From: Corynespora cassiicola
Taxonomy: Eukaryota; Ascomycota; Dothideomycetes; Pleosporales; Corynesporascaceae
Assembly: GCA_022059125.1 (NCBI GenBank)
Contig: JAEUWY010000016.1
Coordinates: 1,302,001 to 1,366,000 of the forward strand
Length of the DNA: 64,000 bases
Reading direction: 5' to 3'
Within the stretch, counting starts at the first letter, position 1, and each line of letters starts with the position of its first letter. Shown one piece after another: positions 1 through 13,782 of the stretch. Under the pieces are notes generated by a model. It saw nothing but the letters and a program-made list of their open reading frames with translations, ran no database searches and was not told where the DNA came from. A program made the position numbers and the translations under genes.

Positions 1-683
1 CGACCTAGCTGGCCCCCGCCGAGGACGCCTACTTTCCTTTTGTCGACCATTGTTGTGTGAGGATAATCGTAAGAAAAGGTGTGAGTAGATTCGCGCCTTG
101 ATGATTTATCAAGGCGGAGTCACGATTGTTGGTGCTAGAGGTTCGGTGGTTGGTCGGAGGTGGGGGAAAATTTTGGTTTGGTTGATCCAAGCTACGAAAA
201 GATCACGTACCCATCCATAACCCCTCAGAGGGAACCCTGCTACGAGCATCATGCACGAGCTAAAACCCGCCGCATTCGTTTACTAGATATAGACATGCAT
301 AGTGGAAATGATCTAGTAGGCCCTTTTTTTTTTTCGCAAGGTGACTGGCAAATAAAATGCACGTGAAAAGTGCTATTTGAACTGCAAGCTACGGCCATGA
401 CATCCGCAATTTCAAATATCAGATATCCACCAGAATTCAGCCTTGATAGGCCAATTGTAACCTCACAATCACAGTCCATACGGTGCATTCAATGTGAACG
501 TCTACATTCATGAGACTATTCCATTGGCTCTGAAGAGCTCATGGTATATTGCCGCTGCATAATCGGACATTGCCTATCATTTTTTGAACCCATACCAGAC
601 ATAATGAGCGCCTGGTGTGAATAATCCCGCTGACCATGTCCACGCCGACGAGCCGAAGAAACCTAACCATGTCCAAAAGACGC
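1..683. other. Intergenic stretch downstream of the eL18 gene
   Basis: No coding region is recognisable. The right part must carry the 3' UTR of the minus-strand eL18 gene. There is a T-run near 327-341 and an AATAAA on the plus strand near 353, which could be a polyadenylation signal for a gene to the left of the window; that is only a guess. Short open frames on both strands resemble no family I know. Confidence 0.5.
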
Positions 684-1409
684 TTACACCTTGAAGCCGC
701 GGGACCGTCTGCGACCACGGGCACGCTCGAACTTGCGGCCCTTGGAGGCGACGTAGGGCTTCTTGCCGGAGTGGGGGCCGAAGCCGAAGTGCTTGACGGC
801 CTCACGGGAGTTCTTGGGTCCGCGGAGGAGGAGAGTGTTGGCACCAGTGGGGGCCCTGGTGGCAATCTCGTCGATGGTGAGGGTCTCACCACCAGCCTTC
901 TCGATGCGGGCGCGGGCCGAGGCGGTGAAGCGGAGGGCCGCAACGGAGAGCTTGGGGAGCTCCAAAAGACGGTTGTCGTCAGTGACGGTGCCGACAATGA
1001 CGATGGTCTTGCCCTCGTGAGCCTTGGCCGAGTGCTTGTTGGCGGCAGTCGCAACGATCTTGGACAAGCTGACCGGGGGGCGGTTGATCTTGGACATCAT
1101 GAGGCGGCGGAGCACGACCTTGTTGAAGGGGGCGTCGGTGCGGCCTGGAGTCGCGGTCAGCTCAAACCAGCAGCTCAATGAGCGCAATGGGGTACTTACG
1201 GGACAGGAACTTGTAGAGGCGCACCAACAGCTTCACGTAGGGGTTGTCGGACTTAGGGACCTCTGCAAAAATCGTCAATCACCGCTACTCGGAAATCATG
1301 CTGCGTCCAGAGGACAGCGGCTCGCCAGCGCAAAGCGCCGACTCGACGGGGAAGAACACATACTGCGGTGCCCGTCTCGAACATGATGCCGGTCGAGATC
1401 GATACCCAT
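684..1409 (-). CDS. RPL18: 60S ribosomal protein eL18 (RPL18)
   Basis: Structural protein of the large cytosolic ribosomal subunit. Three exons on the minus strand: 1409-1364, 1262-1200 and 1144-684. They join to 189 residues, close to the usual 183-188. The start is fixed by the family N-terminus [10 protein letters not shown]. Exon 2 encodes the [20 protein letters not shown] part, and exon 3 opens with [15 protein letters not shown]. The C-terminus has the typical [25 protein letters not shown] and a basic tail ending SRGFKV. Intron 1 starts GTATGT and intron 2 starts GTAAGT, and the reading phase is kept at both junctions. An early intron just after the initial residues is common in fungal ribosomal protein genes. 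All segments match the family, so the identification is very safe; only exact exon edges are inferred. Confidence 0.95.
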
Positions 1410-2247
1410 CTTGGCTGAAGACTGAGGGTATGGTGTTGTCGGTGCTGTAGGGTTAGTGTCGAAGTTGTGAACAAAATCGCGAGTTGAGGATTTTGGTCGA
1501 AGCGAGCCAAGAGTGTGGGCTTGGCGCGAGCAGCTGACCGCCTTCGGCAAAATCGTGGCAGGCACTGAAAAAAGTCGGTGCGTGCCAAGCCTCGATTGAT
1601 GGCGGCCCTTTTTCGTCAACGCCGGTCCCCAGTTGCTCTACCCAGCTCGCAGAAGGTTAGGTTGTTAAACGTACAGTCAGTACAGTCAACGTGCGTACAG
1701 ATGGATTGACAGAGTGCATTGCTTTTTTTGACACGTCGTCCATTACCAATTATGTAGCTATTGTTTGTACACCTGTCGCAGCCGTCCAAAAGACTGCAAT
1801 ATCTATCTATGACACGCAACGTGCAGTTTTCATCGATTTCCCGTCATTTGTTCGAGAGGTATGAAAAAAAAGGAAGTCGAACTACAATGCTGTATCTGCT
1901 CGCTGAGCCGGCCTGGAGGGCAAACGAAAAGCTCCAGGCCGCCGCCTCTTGGAAAATAGGCCTCAGGGCAATGAAACCGGCTTGTCTATGCTGCCAACAC
2001 CTATAACACACTGGACCCGATGACACTCCAATCCCGCACTCCAAAGAGACTTAGAAAAACACATGAGAAGGGGAAACAACAGCGACAAGACATGAAGGAC
2101 GTGGTAGATGCGTAACTCGAGCAGATCTGGTCCTTCCGGCCTGCTTCCAAAAACATCACCTGGACATACCCCTGGCGGTGTTTCACGTCACAATCCCGGG
2201 GTTGGATGTGGCCGAAAGCACGTGGAATCGCTTACGTAATGGGGCAT
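1410..2247. other. Intergenic: eL18 promoter and transporter 3' end
   Basis: This 0.84 kb lies between two minus-strand genes. The left part should be the eL18 promoter and leader; the right part should hold the 3' UTR of the transporter ending at 2248. No coding sequence is recognisable. Confidence 0.5.
1446..1458 (-). promoter_or_regulatory. AACCCTA box / possible 5' UTR intron end upstream of eL18
   Basis: On the minus strand, about 40 nt before the eL18 ATG, the sequence reads CACTAACCCTACAG. It can be read as an AACCCTA telobox-like element, a motif often found in promoters of fungal ribosomal protein genes. It can also be read as a branch site (CTAAC) plus 3' splice site (CTACAG) of a leader intron. 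No matching 5' splice site is obvious, so neither reading is proven. Confidence 0.3.
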
Positions 2248-3620
2248 TTAAGCACCCTTCTCGCCGAGCATGGTGCCCATCTTGCCAATACCGTTGTAGA
2301 TCTTGTCGGTGGAGTCGGGGGCGAACCTGGGTCCTAGCGAGTTGAAGATGAAGAACATGGAAATGATGGCAGCACCGAAAACGAGCAGCTTGCGGGCAGC
2401 GGGGCGAGTCTGTCCAAACTCGGCCCACTTCATTCCACCCTGGCCAAGGTACTCCTTGAGCTTCTCGCCGCCAAGCTTGTAGAAGACGAGGCCGCCGAGA
2501 GCAATGCTGTAGCCGAAAGCCTGGAGCAGGGTAACTGGGTCGCCGAAGAGGAACATGGAGGCAAAGACGAGGAGGATGTCCTTGAGCACACCAGAGAGGG
2601 TAAGGACGAGGGAGGAGGTCTTGCCGATCTTGGATGGGTTAGTGCGGATGGTCTAGTTTTTGTAGGGTGGGCACATACCAGGAACACAACGGCGACGTTG
2701 AGCAAGAAAGCAACCAGAGCATTGGCAATCAAGGTCCAGATACCGACACGGTAGATGTCGCCCATGGTCAGGGTGGGGAGCTCAGTGAAGATGCAGATGA
2801 CACCGTTCATGACGGCGCAAGCTGGGGCATAGTAGTACAGAGAGACCAGAGGGTTCATCTTGAACTCGGCGGAGCTGAGCAGGCGCTGGACCATGACCAG
2901 ACGGATAGCCTCGAAGACGATGCCGCCGACCTGGAAGAGGAAGCCGATCATGACGAACTGGATTTCTCCAAAGGACGCAATGACGACACCGACGACAATC
3001 ATGGAAACATTGGCGAGGGTCTTCATGTTGGGGGGAGCAACGCCCAGGCTCCAGGTGGCCAGCAGAACAGCGACGGGGGTGGTGGCCTGCGCCTCGTTAG
3101 TGCTCGTTTCAGACCAGAGGCCGCCGGATCGGTCATACCTTGAGCATTTGGATAAAGGCCACGCTGAGGTACAGGTACGCCTGGTTACCGCAGATCAAGC
3201 TCAGACTGAAGAAAGCGCCAATGGGGACAATGGCGCGCAAGTACACGCGGCCCGTCATGGGCACCTTCTTCCTCGAGTCGAGAATGGTGGTGAAGCGGGC
3301 GAGACCCTGGGTCATGATGGTCGCAAAGGTGACATGCCATGTCGTAAGGAAAATGGGGAAATCTGCGCAAGCGTCAGCCAATTGCCGGGTAGGGGGCGGG
3401 CGGCGGCGGGCCACGTACGGAATTTGGCAGTGTCCAAGATGTACTTGTTGAAGACGATGACGCCGGAGCTGAGGGCGATCCAGGTGGCAATGTAGACGGC
3501 GGGGTGGAAGGCGGCCGACTCTGGCTGCGGCTTCTCAACGTTGGGGTTGACGGTCGGGAGGACTGGCTGGGAGGGATCGCGGGCAGCGTCCACGGAGGAG
3601 CGGGCTTTTTCGTCAGACAT
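2248..3620 (-). CDS. TPT/DUF250-family nucleotide-sugar or triose-phosphate transporter
   Basis: Drug/metabolite-superfamily membrane transporter of the TPT (triose-phosphate/nucleotide-sugar) branch, 404 residues, probably in Golgi or ER membranes. The substrate cannot be told from sequence. Exons on the minus strand: 3620-3419, 3362-3139, 3086-2679 and 2628-2248. Phases agree at all three introns; intron 3 has a clear ACTAAC branch site just before CCAAG. About ten hydrophobic segments are visible, starting with AVYIATWIALSSGVIVFNKY. Family hallmarks are NKYILDTAKF, FPIFLTTWH, GNQAYLYLSVAFIQMLK and the second-half segment GKTSSLVLTLSGVLKDI. The N-terminal 45 residues are polar and Pro-rich. 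Its promoter side faces the UDP-galactopyranose mutase gene, so the two share a 1.6 kb divergent region. Family assignment is firm, substrate unknown. Confidence 0.88.
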
Positions 3621-4451
3621 GGCTGCGGGGTGAGGGGAATTCGGTGGTGATGGTTGAAAGAGAGACTGGGTTCAGAGCAGGAGGTTGGAGCGAGGGAGGA
3701 ATCTCGGGCAAAGTCGAGAAAAGAAGGGAGAGTGGCGGCGGGCTCGGGGGAGTGGCCGGTGAGGTTCCCAGCAGATTGGCGCGGCAGCTGACTGATGACT
3801 ACGCTCTGCTTCGCCGCAAGAGGAATCCTGCAGCAGCGGGTGTCACTGCAGCGTTGAACAGCCTTGGGCGGTTTGACAACAACGGCAGCGAGCGCGCGCT
3901 TTGGAGAGAGTGCGTAGGACAGGTGCGGTGGTGCTGGGAGCTGGGGACGGAGCGAAAGGAGAGGCGAGGCGGCGCAAGATATGCTCGGAGCTGGGCAATT
4001 TTAGGGACGACAGGGGGCGTGGGCGGGACTGTAAATCAGCGGTGCTCAGCCGTGGCACACAGGGTTGGCCGCTTGGGGAAATGGTACTGGGCAACGGCGG
4101 GTGACGTGCTAGATATGAGGATGAACGGGCACTGGGGCGGCTCTGTGCAGGCCAGAGGATGCTGAAACAGATCAGCCGTGGAGCGGCCGCGCGGACGCGT
4201 AAGACACCCTCCACTCCAGGGCAAGACTAAATTTACAGACGGATCGCTCTCTTCCAAACCGCCTTTCCAAGACCCGGGATTCGAGTACAGCTCCTGGGCA
4301 ACTGTAGTTTATGCGACGAGGGCCTAGTCCTGGAACGGTCCTGTAATGGCCCTGGAATACTCATACTCAGCACCGCGGGGCCCACCGCAGAGGGCTGCTG
4401 CCACCGCCGTCGCCGCCGCTGTCGCCGTCCATGTCACTGTCGCTATCGCCA

Positions 4452-4478
4452 TCTGGCCTCTGGCCTCTGGCCTCTGGG
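4452..4478. repeat. Short tandem repeat, 7-mer TGGCCTC
   Basis: The heptamer TGGCCTC is repeated about three and a half times inside the UGM upstream region. A GCC/GTC-rich stretch lies just before it at about 4393-4430. Confidence 0.7.
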
Positions 4479-4860
4479 GGCGAGGGACAGCCAGCAAGGG
4501 CGAATAGGGGGGCTGTCTGGCTGTGCTGTGCTGCTACCTATGCGCGATGGAGGGGGGCTTTTGCCGGGGCGGGCGCACTCGGGGGACGCCGTGGAGTAAC
4601 GCTGCACTCTGCACACATGCACACACTCGACCACGGCATACGGTGCCTGGCAGACGGGCGACTCTGTCCAGCACGCACCGGCAGGGAGACTCCAGCGAGG
4701 CCCAAACGGGGCGCAGATGACGACTGTCGCGCGCTGGAGACGAGGCGAAACCGTGGCAGCGAAAAAAAGAGAGGCCGCTGCGACAGCGCAGTTGAGCGCC
4801 AATCAATGCGCGCACGCATGGCCCTCCAGCAGATGCCCCTTTTTTTCCCCCTACAGAGGG

Positions 4861-4895
4861 CCAGCAGGGCCAGCAGGGCCAGCAGGGCCAGCAAG
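4861..4895. repeat. Short tandem repeat, 9-mer CCAGCAGGG
   Basis: About four copies of the 9-mer CCAGCAGGG in a row, 300 nt upstream of the UGM start codon. The period is a multiple of three, but it is in noncoding DNA. No function is evident. Confidence 0.8.
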
Positions 4896-5194
4896 CACGG
4901 CGGCGGGGACGCTGGCTCTGCGTCTGTGCAGGCGTGCATGGAGGCATGGCATGGCGGCATGGGCCCGTCGCCCATGGGCCCTCGTCACCCCGTCCCGCTA
5001 GCACCGTCGTCCCCTTGGCGCCGCCAGTTTTATCGCCAGAGCTATATTTCACCACCACGCCGCCCGCTCCTGCTCTCCCCCACACTGCCCTATCCTCCTG
5101 CCATTGACTCTGCCCGCGCGCCGAGTACATGCTGAATCTTGCCCGCCAGACGTTAAAGCGAGTTCCAAGTTTTCAAGAGCTCTTGCAGGGAACA

Positions 5195-6941
<1,747 letters not shown>

Positions 6942-9102
6942 ATATATTGACGAGCTGCATTGCGATAGATACGGGTTTTGGTGATTGGAAATTTTTTGGG
7001 ATACCACGTTAAGAGTAGCGAAATATCACGGATTGGACGGTTAGGATGGGAACATTTTTGGAGCGGACTAGGAGTTTGTGCAGCACAGCGTTGGATTTCG
7101 CACAGGATGCTCTTTTGGTAGAGATAGACCCTCAACTGCGCTTTCCCGCTGGCCATGCCTCCCACCATGGTGTGGGGGGGATGCAGGCGTTTGTTCTCGA
7201 CACTTCTTGACAGTCGATCTAGCGCCGGATAGATATAGACTACCTTTTTCTTCTTCACACTTGCTGTTGACGGAGACTTGCACTTGGAGAGATCATTCAG
7301 TGACCGCTACTCTGCGCGAGATGACCCACCGACACCGACATGGACATGGACATCACCCCGCGCCACCGCCGCGGAGCCCACGCTCCAGCTATCGATACGC
7401 CCGCCCGCAACCGCTAAGAACGACCAAGACTTGCCTCATCACAGGGGAACCAGGCAGGGGGGGGGGCCCTTCGCCCTCGCCCTCGCGCCCCTTTCGTACC
7501 CTCGCGCGGCTCCCGACCCACGGCATGCACGCGCCCATACCACACCACACGCACACACACACGCACGGCACGGCAGGGAATCCACGGTCGGGACACTTGC
7601 CCGAGCGTCAGCCAGTTGCACGTTGTGAAACCGATCGGCCGGCAACTGGTGCGGATGCGGTGCGCAAAAGGGAAGGCGGACGATTGGCAACTGGAGCGCG
7701 GGCTTTTTTCTTTTTTTTTTGGCAAAGTCCATGGTTTTTGGGTCATCACTGGATGGCTGGATCACTGGATTGTCACATTTGGGAGGTACCTGATCCTCGC
7801 CCAAATCAGAGCGGGAGGGCGCGTGTGTGTGTCGTCGGCGGCGTTTGGCCAAAGGACAGAGTTGCGAGGTAGTGTGTCCGGGGAGGTGCCGAGATCATCT
7901 CGGGCGATCCGAAGATGGTGATGGGCGGGATGGGGGAAGGGAGGGGAGGGATGGACATGACTTGCCCCGACCTTCTCGCTCTCGTTATTGCGGTGAAGTT
8001 GTGTGTGTGTGTGTGGACGGACTGCGTTGGAGGGGCGACTTTAGGGTGGGACCGGAGGATTTTTTTCCCTCGCGCAGTGCAGTGCAGCGCAGCGCAGTGC
8101 ATTGGGTGGATGGTGTGTTGCGGGATAGATGGGTGTACGTAGTCTTTATTGTGGGGAACGACCACTTCATTGACGACTCGAGGCAGACAGCTTGCTATAG
8201 TCTACCGCGCCAGAGTCAGCCACCACGTCGGCCATTGATTGCTACGTTTGATTGTGATGTGATTGTACTACCTAGGGACGGCGAAGGGCGGGACACGTGT
8301 TTTGGATTGAACGGTGTTTGATTCGGCCATCTCGCGGCGCAAAATGGGCGATGCTGCGGGACAAAACGCAATCGGAGCATGCGAACAAGCTCGCCTGCAA
8401 GCACTGGATAGATGCTCGGGAAGAATGGACTGCCTAGGTCCCCTAACCGTATCTTTACCGCTCGGTACCTTGGTGGACGTGGCATTAAACTCGAGTATCG
8501 CTGCGGCAGGCTTGGCTAGTGAGACGCGATTAGGACCGACCCGGCCTTGTGTTGCTTTTCGATAGCGATCTGCTTGGGAGTCCGCAGCGCGGTGACTTAT
8601 TAGGACCGACACCCACTGCCCATAAATGAGGCTCTAAGCATTGGTGTGCAGAAGCGCCAGCGCAAGGCGGTCACTGGCATGATTCTCTGGTTGAATCAGG
8701 AATTTTTCTTGTGCGATCAAATTTCAACTAGATGAGGGTTTTTGGTTGTACGCGAAGACAAATCGGCCGATGACCCACAGTAACTTATTTTGTGGGAACG
8801 AACAGGTTTGTCAGGAACAAGATTGATTGATCATGGATGGGGTTCGGGGTGCTTGAAACAGTGAGTCGCCATTTCTCTTTTTCCAGAACGTTTCGCCCCG
8901 TCCGCGTAAATTGAGGGCCCCAATCTTATCCGCTTCCAGAACGTCATGCAGAAAAGCAAATGACGACGCGCCGTTCGGCTTCGTTTGAGGCCGATGTCAA
9001 CGACATTGCCGAAACGCCTTCTTGTCAGCCGGTTGCGCTACTTTGGTTTCGCCTGGGTCGCGTCCGCAGAGCCTCGCTCGCCTGGATTCTTGCTCTCTCA
9101 AT
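6942..9102. other. Convergent intergenic region with GT/CA microsatellites
   Basis: This 2.16 kb lies between the 3' ends of UGM (plus) and the glutamyl phosphate reductase (minus). It holds CA/CG-rich runs near 7545-7566, a G-run near 7457-7464, T-runs near 7705-7720, a GT run near 8000-8015 and a GCAGT/GCAGC-like run near 8075-8101. Open frames up to 264 codons are low-complexity and overlap each other. A 2 kb gap between two 3' ends is long for a fungus, so a noncoding transcript or decayed gene is possible, but I see nothing recognisable. Confidence 0.45.
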
Positions 9103-10689
9103 CTATGCCTTGCCTGCCCTAAACTTTCGTAGCAGTTCTTTTTCTTCGTCAGTTTGCGCTACGGCCTCGTCGTCAATTGGGAGTTGCTTGTGCTTCCATT
9201 GCTTTCCTGCTGCGCCGTAGTCGGCAGACACCTGAGCATCGCCGATTATCACCCACTTGTAGATGGTCAAACCCTCGAGACCAACCGGCCCTCTGGAGTG
9301 AATCTTGTTTGTGCTGATGCCAACTTCAGTGCCAAAGCCATAGCGCTGGCCATCTGCCATGCGCGTGGAGGTATTCCAATACACTGACGAAGAATCAATG
9401 GCAGCAAGGAAAGTCTGTGCGTGGGAAGAAGAGTTGGTCAGGATGGCATCGGTATGATGCGAGGAGTGATGGTTGATGTGCGAGATTGCCTCATCCAGAG
9501 AAGAGACGGTCTTGATGGCCAAGATTAGGTCAAGGAACTCTGTGTCATAGTCTGCTTCAGTTGATGGCTGGACAATGGCTGCAGAGTGTGTGTCTAGCTT
9601 GCCCTTGAGAGCAGCGAGGGAGGCTTCGTCGCAGCGCAACGAGACACCCTTCTGAAGAAGTGCTTCTGCAACAGGAGGGAGCAGTGTGGTCAACGCCGAC
9701 TCGTCGACGAGTAGCTGCTCGAGTGCATTGCAACCTGCGGGGTACGACACCTTTGCATCCGTGATAATCTTCACGGCCTTGTCCACGGGGTAGTCGGATC
9801 GCAGATAGGTGCAGCAAATTCCATCTGCATGACCGAGGACTGGGATCGTTGTCGTGTCCTTGACGTAGCGAACCAGCTTGTTGCCTCCTCTTGGAATGCA
9901 CAAGTCGATGTAGGTATCAAGCTTGAGCAGATCCGAAATGACGTCATGGGTCTGTACTAGCTGCAGGCAGTCTGATGGGACCGCAGTCGAAACAAGAGCT
10001 CGGGAGATTATGGATGCAATCGCGGCAAAACTGTAGTTGGACTCCTTGCCACCCTTCAAGATGGCGGCATTTCCAGACTTGATGGCCAGGGCTGAGATGT
10101 TGGCAATGACTTCAGGGCGGGCCTCGAAGATGATGAGCAACACTCCAATAGGACATGTTATCCGGGAGAGGGTAAGGTTGTCGTCCAGGAGGGTTTTGGC
10201 CGTGCATTTGTTGACTATCAGAAGTTAGTCTAGGTGTTGACGCGGTAACGGGACAAGCTTGGGCGACGTGACGAGGCTGGCTGCAAAAAAAAAAAAACTT
10301 GAAAGTGAAAAGCGGGCCAAAGCTTGAATTCGCGGATAGGTTCCAGGAACAATGTTTGGTTCTTGTGGTAACGCTGGGACTGACTTACTTGGATCTTCGA
10401 GGTCGCGCACATCGAGAATGCCCTGCAACATGTCTTCGTATTTCCCCTTCTTGCCGAGATCCAATCTCTTGATCAAGCTTTGGCTCAGTGTGCCGCCAGC
10501 TGCAGCGGCATTGGCGGCCTCGAGATCCTTTGCATTGGCGGCGAGCACCTCGTCCTTGCCGTCAGCCAGGGCGTGGTGGATGGCGGTCAAGGCGGCATTG
10601 CGCTGCTCGGTGGACAGCACAGCAAGCTTCCTGGAGCCGAGTCTTGCGGCCTGTGCGACCTCGAGCGGGGTAGCGTTGGTCAGAGACAT
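9103..10689 (-). CDS. PRO2: Gamma-glutamyl phosphate reductase (proline biosynthesis)
   Basis: Reduces L-glutamyl-5-phosphate to glutamate-5-semialdehyde with NADPH, the second step of proline synthesis from glutamate. Two exons on the minus strand: 10689-10389 and 10214-9103, joining to 470 residues. The 174-nt intron (GTAAGT...ATAG) contains a long T-run. The splice rebuilds DPINKCTAKTLLDDNLTLSR in phase. Aldehyde-dehydrogenase-fold landmarks are CPIGVLLIIFEARPEV, KSGNAAILKGGKE and IPRGGNKLVRYVK; YPAGCNALEQLL carries the catalytic cysteine, about residue 262. GFGTEVGISTNKIHSRGPVGLEGL is near the C-terminus. The start MSLTNATPLEVAQAAR fits the family N-terminus. It shares a 1 kb divergent region with the Crh gene. 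The function is essentially certain. Confidence 0.95.
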
Positions 10690-11670
10690 ATTCCGTGCAA
10701 GGTTACGTCGAGTGGTGAGAGTTCGTGTTGGAGACGTTTACGACGTTTACGGGCGGCCGCGTGACTCAAACCCGGCCAGAAGAGGGAGAAGTTTTTTTGC
10801 CGCAGGCAATATATGCAGGGTCCCAGTCGGCTCTGCAGATGCACGTCGCGGGCCAGAAGCGAATAGCAGGACGGATGCACGGCGGCTATCTTTAGACGGC
10901 AGCAGAGGGTTTGGTCGCGGGAGGGTTGGAGGAAGGTCTGGAGTGGTGTTGCGGGGTCTGGAATGCCTTGATTGGGCCAGCCCCGCCATCCCAAGTCGTC
11001 CTGGCCGGTGATAGGGCCCGTGCGCACCCTGCACCGCCCGCTCGAACGGGTAGCAACTGTTGCTGTGCTGCCCAGCTGGGCCGTCCGCGCAATCCATGAA
11101 CGCAATCAGCATCGACGACTATCGACAAGACTCTTGTCTGTCCTGGCCCGTCCTTGTCGTCGCCTGCTGCACGCCATTGCGCTGCGCATGACGTCTCGGC
11201 GGACGCGACGCCGTGGCTGGGGCCGCATCCAGCCTCCTCCCGCCAACCTCGCCATTTCTCCTCCAACGCGAGCGGCGCAAACGGCACGCCACATGATTCA
11301 AGCTCGAATCGCTGGCCAGCACGTAGAACACGTAGGGCCTGCTAATGAGATGGCTGGCGAGGGCCTTTTTAACATGCAGCTGCCCGGTCGGCTCATTCCA
11401 CCGGCCTCCCTCTCCCCCCCTCGAGTGACCACAGTGACCGCTGCCTCTCCACCCTCACATCGTCTCGACTGACACAGGCTGCTTGCTACCTGTACTTCCG
11501 CTGCCTGCCTAGGTGCTGACCCATCACCCGTCACCCTCCACCCTCGCTTCCGCACCTGCGCCCGCGCCCGTTCGTTTTGCCAGTCACTGTCCAACTCGGC
11601 GGCCCCGCCGGATCTCGCTCGCTGATCCCCCCGCCGCCCCAACACTCACCTTCACGGAACCCTCCCCACG
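10690..11670. other. Divergent promoter region between PRO2 and the Crh gene
   Basis: This 0.98 kb should hold the promoters of both flanking genes. The 150 nt before 11671 are C-rich and pyrimidine-rich (CCTCTCCACCCTC, CCCCCCGCC), typical of fungal leaders ahead of strongly expressed genes. No coding sequence is supported. Confidence 0.5.
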
Positions 11671-13143
11671 ATGCGGTCAGCCGTGAGAACCCTCGCTGCT
11701 CTCGCCTCCGCCGCCCTGCTCGCCGTTCCCGCCGCCGCCCAAACCTACAGCAACTGCAACCCCACCCTGCGAAGCGACTGCCCTCCCGATTCCGCCTTGG
11801 GCCGTACCGTAAACATTGACTTCACTTCCGAGTCCGACAGCTTCACCGCCCAGGGGAACCCCACCTATGACAGCAATGGTGTCTCCTTCACCGTCGCCAA
11901 ATCCGGCGACTCTCCCCAGCTCATCTCCAAATGGTACATCATGTTCGGCAAGGTGGAGGTGCAGGTCAAGGCGGCTCCCGGTGCTGGTATCGTGAGCAGC
12001 TTCGTCCTGCTTTCGGACACCCTCGATGAGATCGACTGGGAGTGGCTTGGAGCTGACCCAGACGAAGTACAGACCAATTTCTTCGGTAAGGGCCAGACCA
12101 CGTCCTACAATCGTGGTGCTTTCCATGCCGATCGAGGAAGTCAGTCTGGCTTCAAGACCTACTCGATCGAATGGACGGCTAGCCAGATTGTTTGGCAGAT
12201 TGATGGCGTCACCGTCCGCACCCTCGAGCCCGCCAACGCCGAGAATCAGTATCCTCAAACGCCCATGCAGGTCCGATTTGGCGCATGGAGCGGCGGCGAT
12301 TCAGCGAACCCCCAGGGTACCATTGAATGGGCACGCGGTCCGACCGACTATTCCCAAGGTCCCTTCACCATGCAAGTCAAGTCTCTCATGGTCGCCGACT
12401 ATTCTACTGGCACACAGTACGTCTATGGCGACCAGAGCGGAACCTGGCAGTCGATCGAGTCGGTAGGTGGGTCCATCAACTCTGGTGGCTCGCCTGTTGA
12501 AGAGAACTCTCCGGCCATCACTTCCTCGGGCAACGGCCCCCTGCCCTTCACTCCAACCGAAACCTCTGCCTATGAGCGCCCCAGTGTCTACCCCTGGGTG
12601 CCCGACCCGTCTGCTACTACGGCTGCCGCCCAGCCTACTTATGCCAATTACCCCGGACTTCCGAGCGGGTGGACAGTATCGGAGTCAGGCAAGGTTGTCC
12701 CACCCAGCTCGGCACCTGTCAGTAAGGCTTTTTATTTCCCTTTTATTTCATTGGAATGCAAAAGTGTTGACTGATTTTTTTAGGCCACGTCCCAATTGGC
12801 TTCGCCTATGCCATCTTCTGCAGCTTCGCCTTCGGTTTCCTCTGGAGACTCTGAAGGACAAAAGGTAATCACAACCTACGACGACAAGGGATTCACGACG
12901 TTGTACACTGTTCCAGCCAGCATTACCGCGCTGCCAAAGTCGTACGACTCTCGTGGGTTTTCTGCCACCCCAGCTGCACCTACTTCCACCCCCAGTGCAG
13001 ATGCTAACCAATTGGAGAACAATGCTGTCGAGTCGGATTCATCTGTTCCTCCTGTTCCCTCTGCTTCGAGCGCACGACGGTTGCTAGCCAACTGTTCTAC
13101 TGTCTTACTAGCTGCATTCATCGGCGCCATTTCCATCCTGTAA
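11671..13143 (+). CDS. GPI-anchored Crh-type glucanosyltransferase (GH16)
   Basis: Cell-wall transglycosylase of the Crh1/Utr2 family, which links chitin to beta-glucans outside the plasma membrane. Two exons: 11671-12717 and 12784-13143, 468 residues in phase with a GTCAGT...TTTTAG intron. The signal peptide is about residues 1-23, ending AVPAAAQ. The CTSSNP-like first part has paired cysteines (CNPTLRSDC). The GH16 catalytic motif DEIDWEWLG is near residue 119, with the nucleophile and acid/base glutamates at about 120 and 124. Downstream QTNFFGKG and PMQVRFGAWSGGD fit the Crh group. From about residue 290 the chain is Ser/Pro/Thr-rich, as in a wall spacer. It ends in a hydrophobic stretch CSTVLLAAFIGAISIL, a likely GPI-anchor signal. 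I see no chitin-binding CBM18, so it is closer to Crh1 than Utr2. The 5' splice site (GTCAGT) is weak; an overlapping GTAAGG would break the frame. Confidence 0.92.
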
Positions 13144-13782
13144 AGACGGAGCGATTAGATTGTAGATGCGTTTCCTTCCCCTTTTCACCCCGGTTACGGA
13201 CGGCATCAGCGGCGGCGTTTGGTTTTTTTTTTTGGCACGGCTCCGGTGTTGAGCAAAACTAGAAGAACTCTTCGGAGGAATTATGCATTTATGAGAGACG
13301 GTTAATCAAGGAAGGAAAACGAGGAGCCCCGGCTCGTGGATACTTAATGTGGCTCGACGGATCTGTCTATAGCACTAAAGGGAATGATTTGTTACATGAA
13401 GTCAAATTGCTGGATTCACGTGCCTTGTATCTCACTCTGCCGGAATTACCTAGGTACGCTGTCAGATCGGAAATGTACCTAGGCAGCCAATCCACGGATC
13501 AAAAACCAGCATCACGTGCGCATCTCACATACGCGCTCGGTGGACCCCACTAATCCGTCGTTCCTTCCGAACTGCTTGTTCGCTTGCCAATCTCACTTGG
13601 CTGCCTTCTCATCATTCCAAGGCGCCGGCATGCTCTCGATTACTTTTTATCAATATATCTTGTTCCCGCGCCATATTTCATCCTGCCCGGCTATGCACCG
13701 GCTTCTCTAATGTTGGCAATTCTTAACCTAGCCTTGCATCGAGGCGTAGCCCACCGATCGTGCACGCGCATGTATTTGAACA
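13144..13782. other. Intergenic: Crh 3' end and HET-gene promoter
   Basis: This 0.64 kb contains a T-run near 13220-13232 and A-rich DNA after the Crh stop. It then becomes more AT-rich towards the HET gene. The short open frames here do not resemble known proteins. Confidence 0.45.

Larger units (their letters stand above)
3621..5194. other. Divergent intergenic region with low-complexity repeats
   Basis: This 1.57 kb separates the minus-strand transporter from the plus-strand UGM gene and should hold both promoters. It is GC-rich and contains several small tandem repeats. The longer open frames (up to about 230 codons) are Arg/Ala/Pro-rich, overlap on both strands and look like by-products of GC-rich DNA. 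No recognisable gene. Confidence 0.5.

Noticed and set aside
4431..5135. 234-codon plus-strand frame in the UGM upstream region
   Set aside because: Tandem repeats keep the frame open; the sequence is low-complexity and overlaps equally long frames on the other strand.
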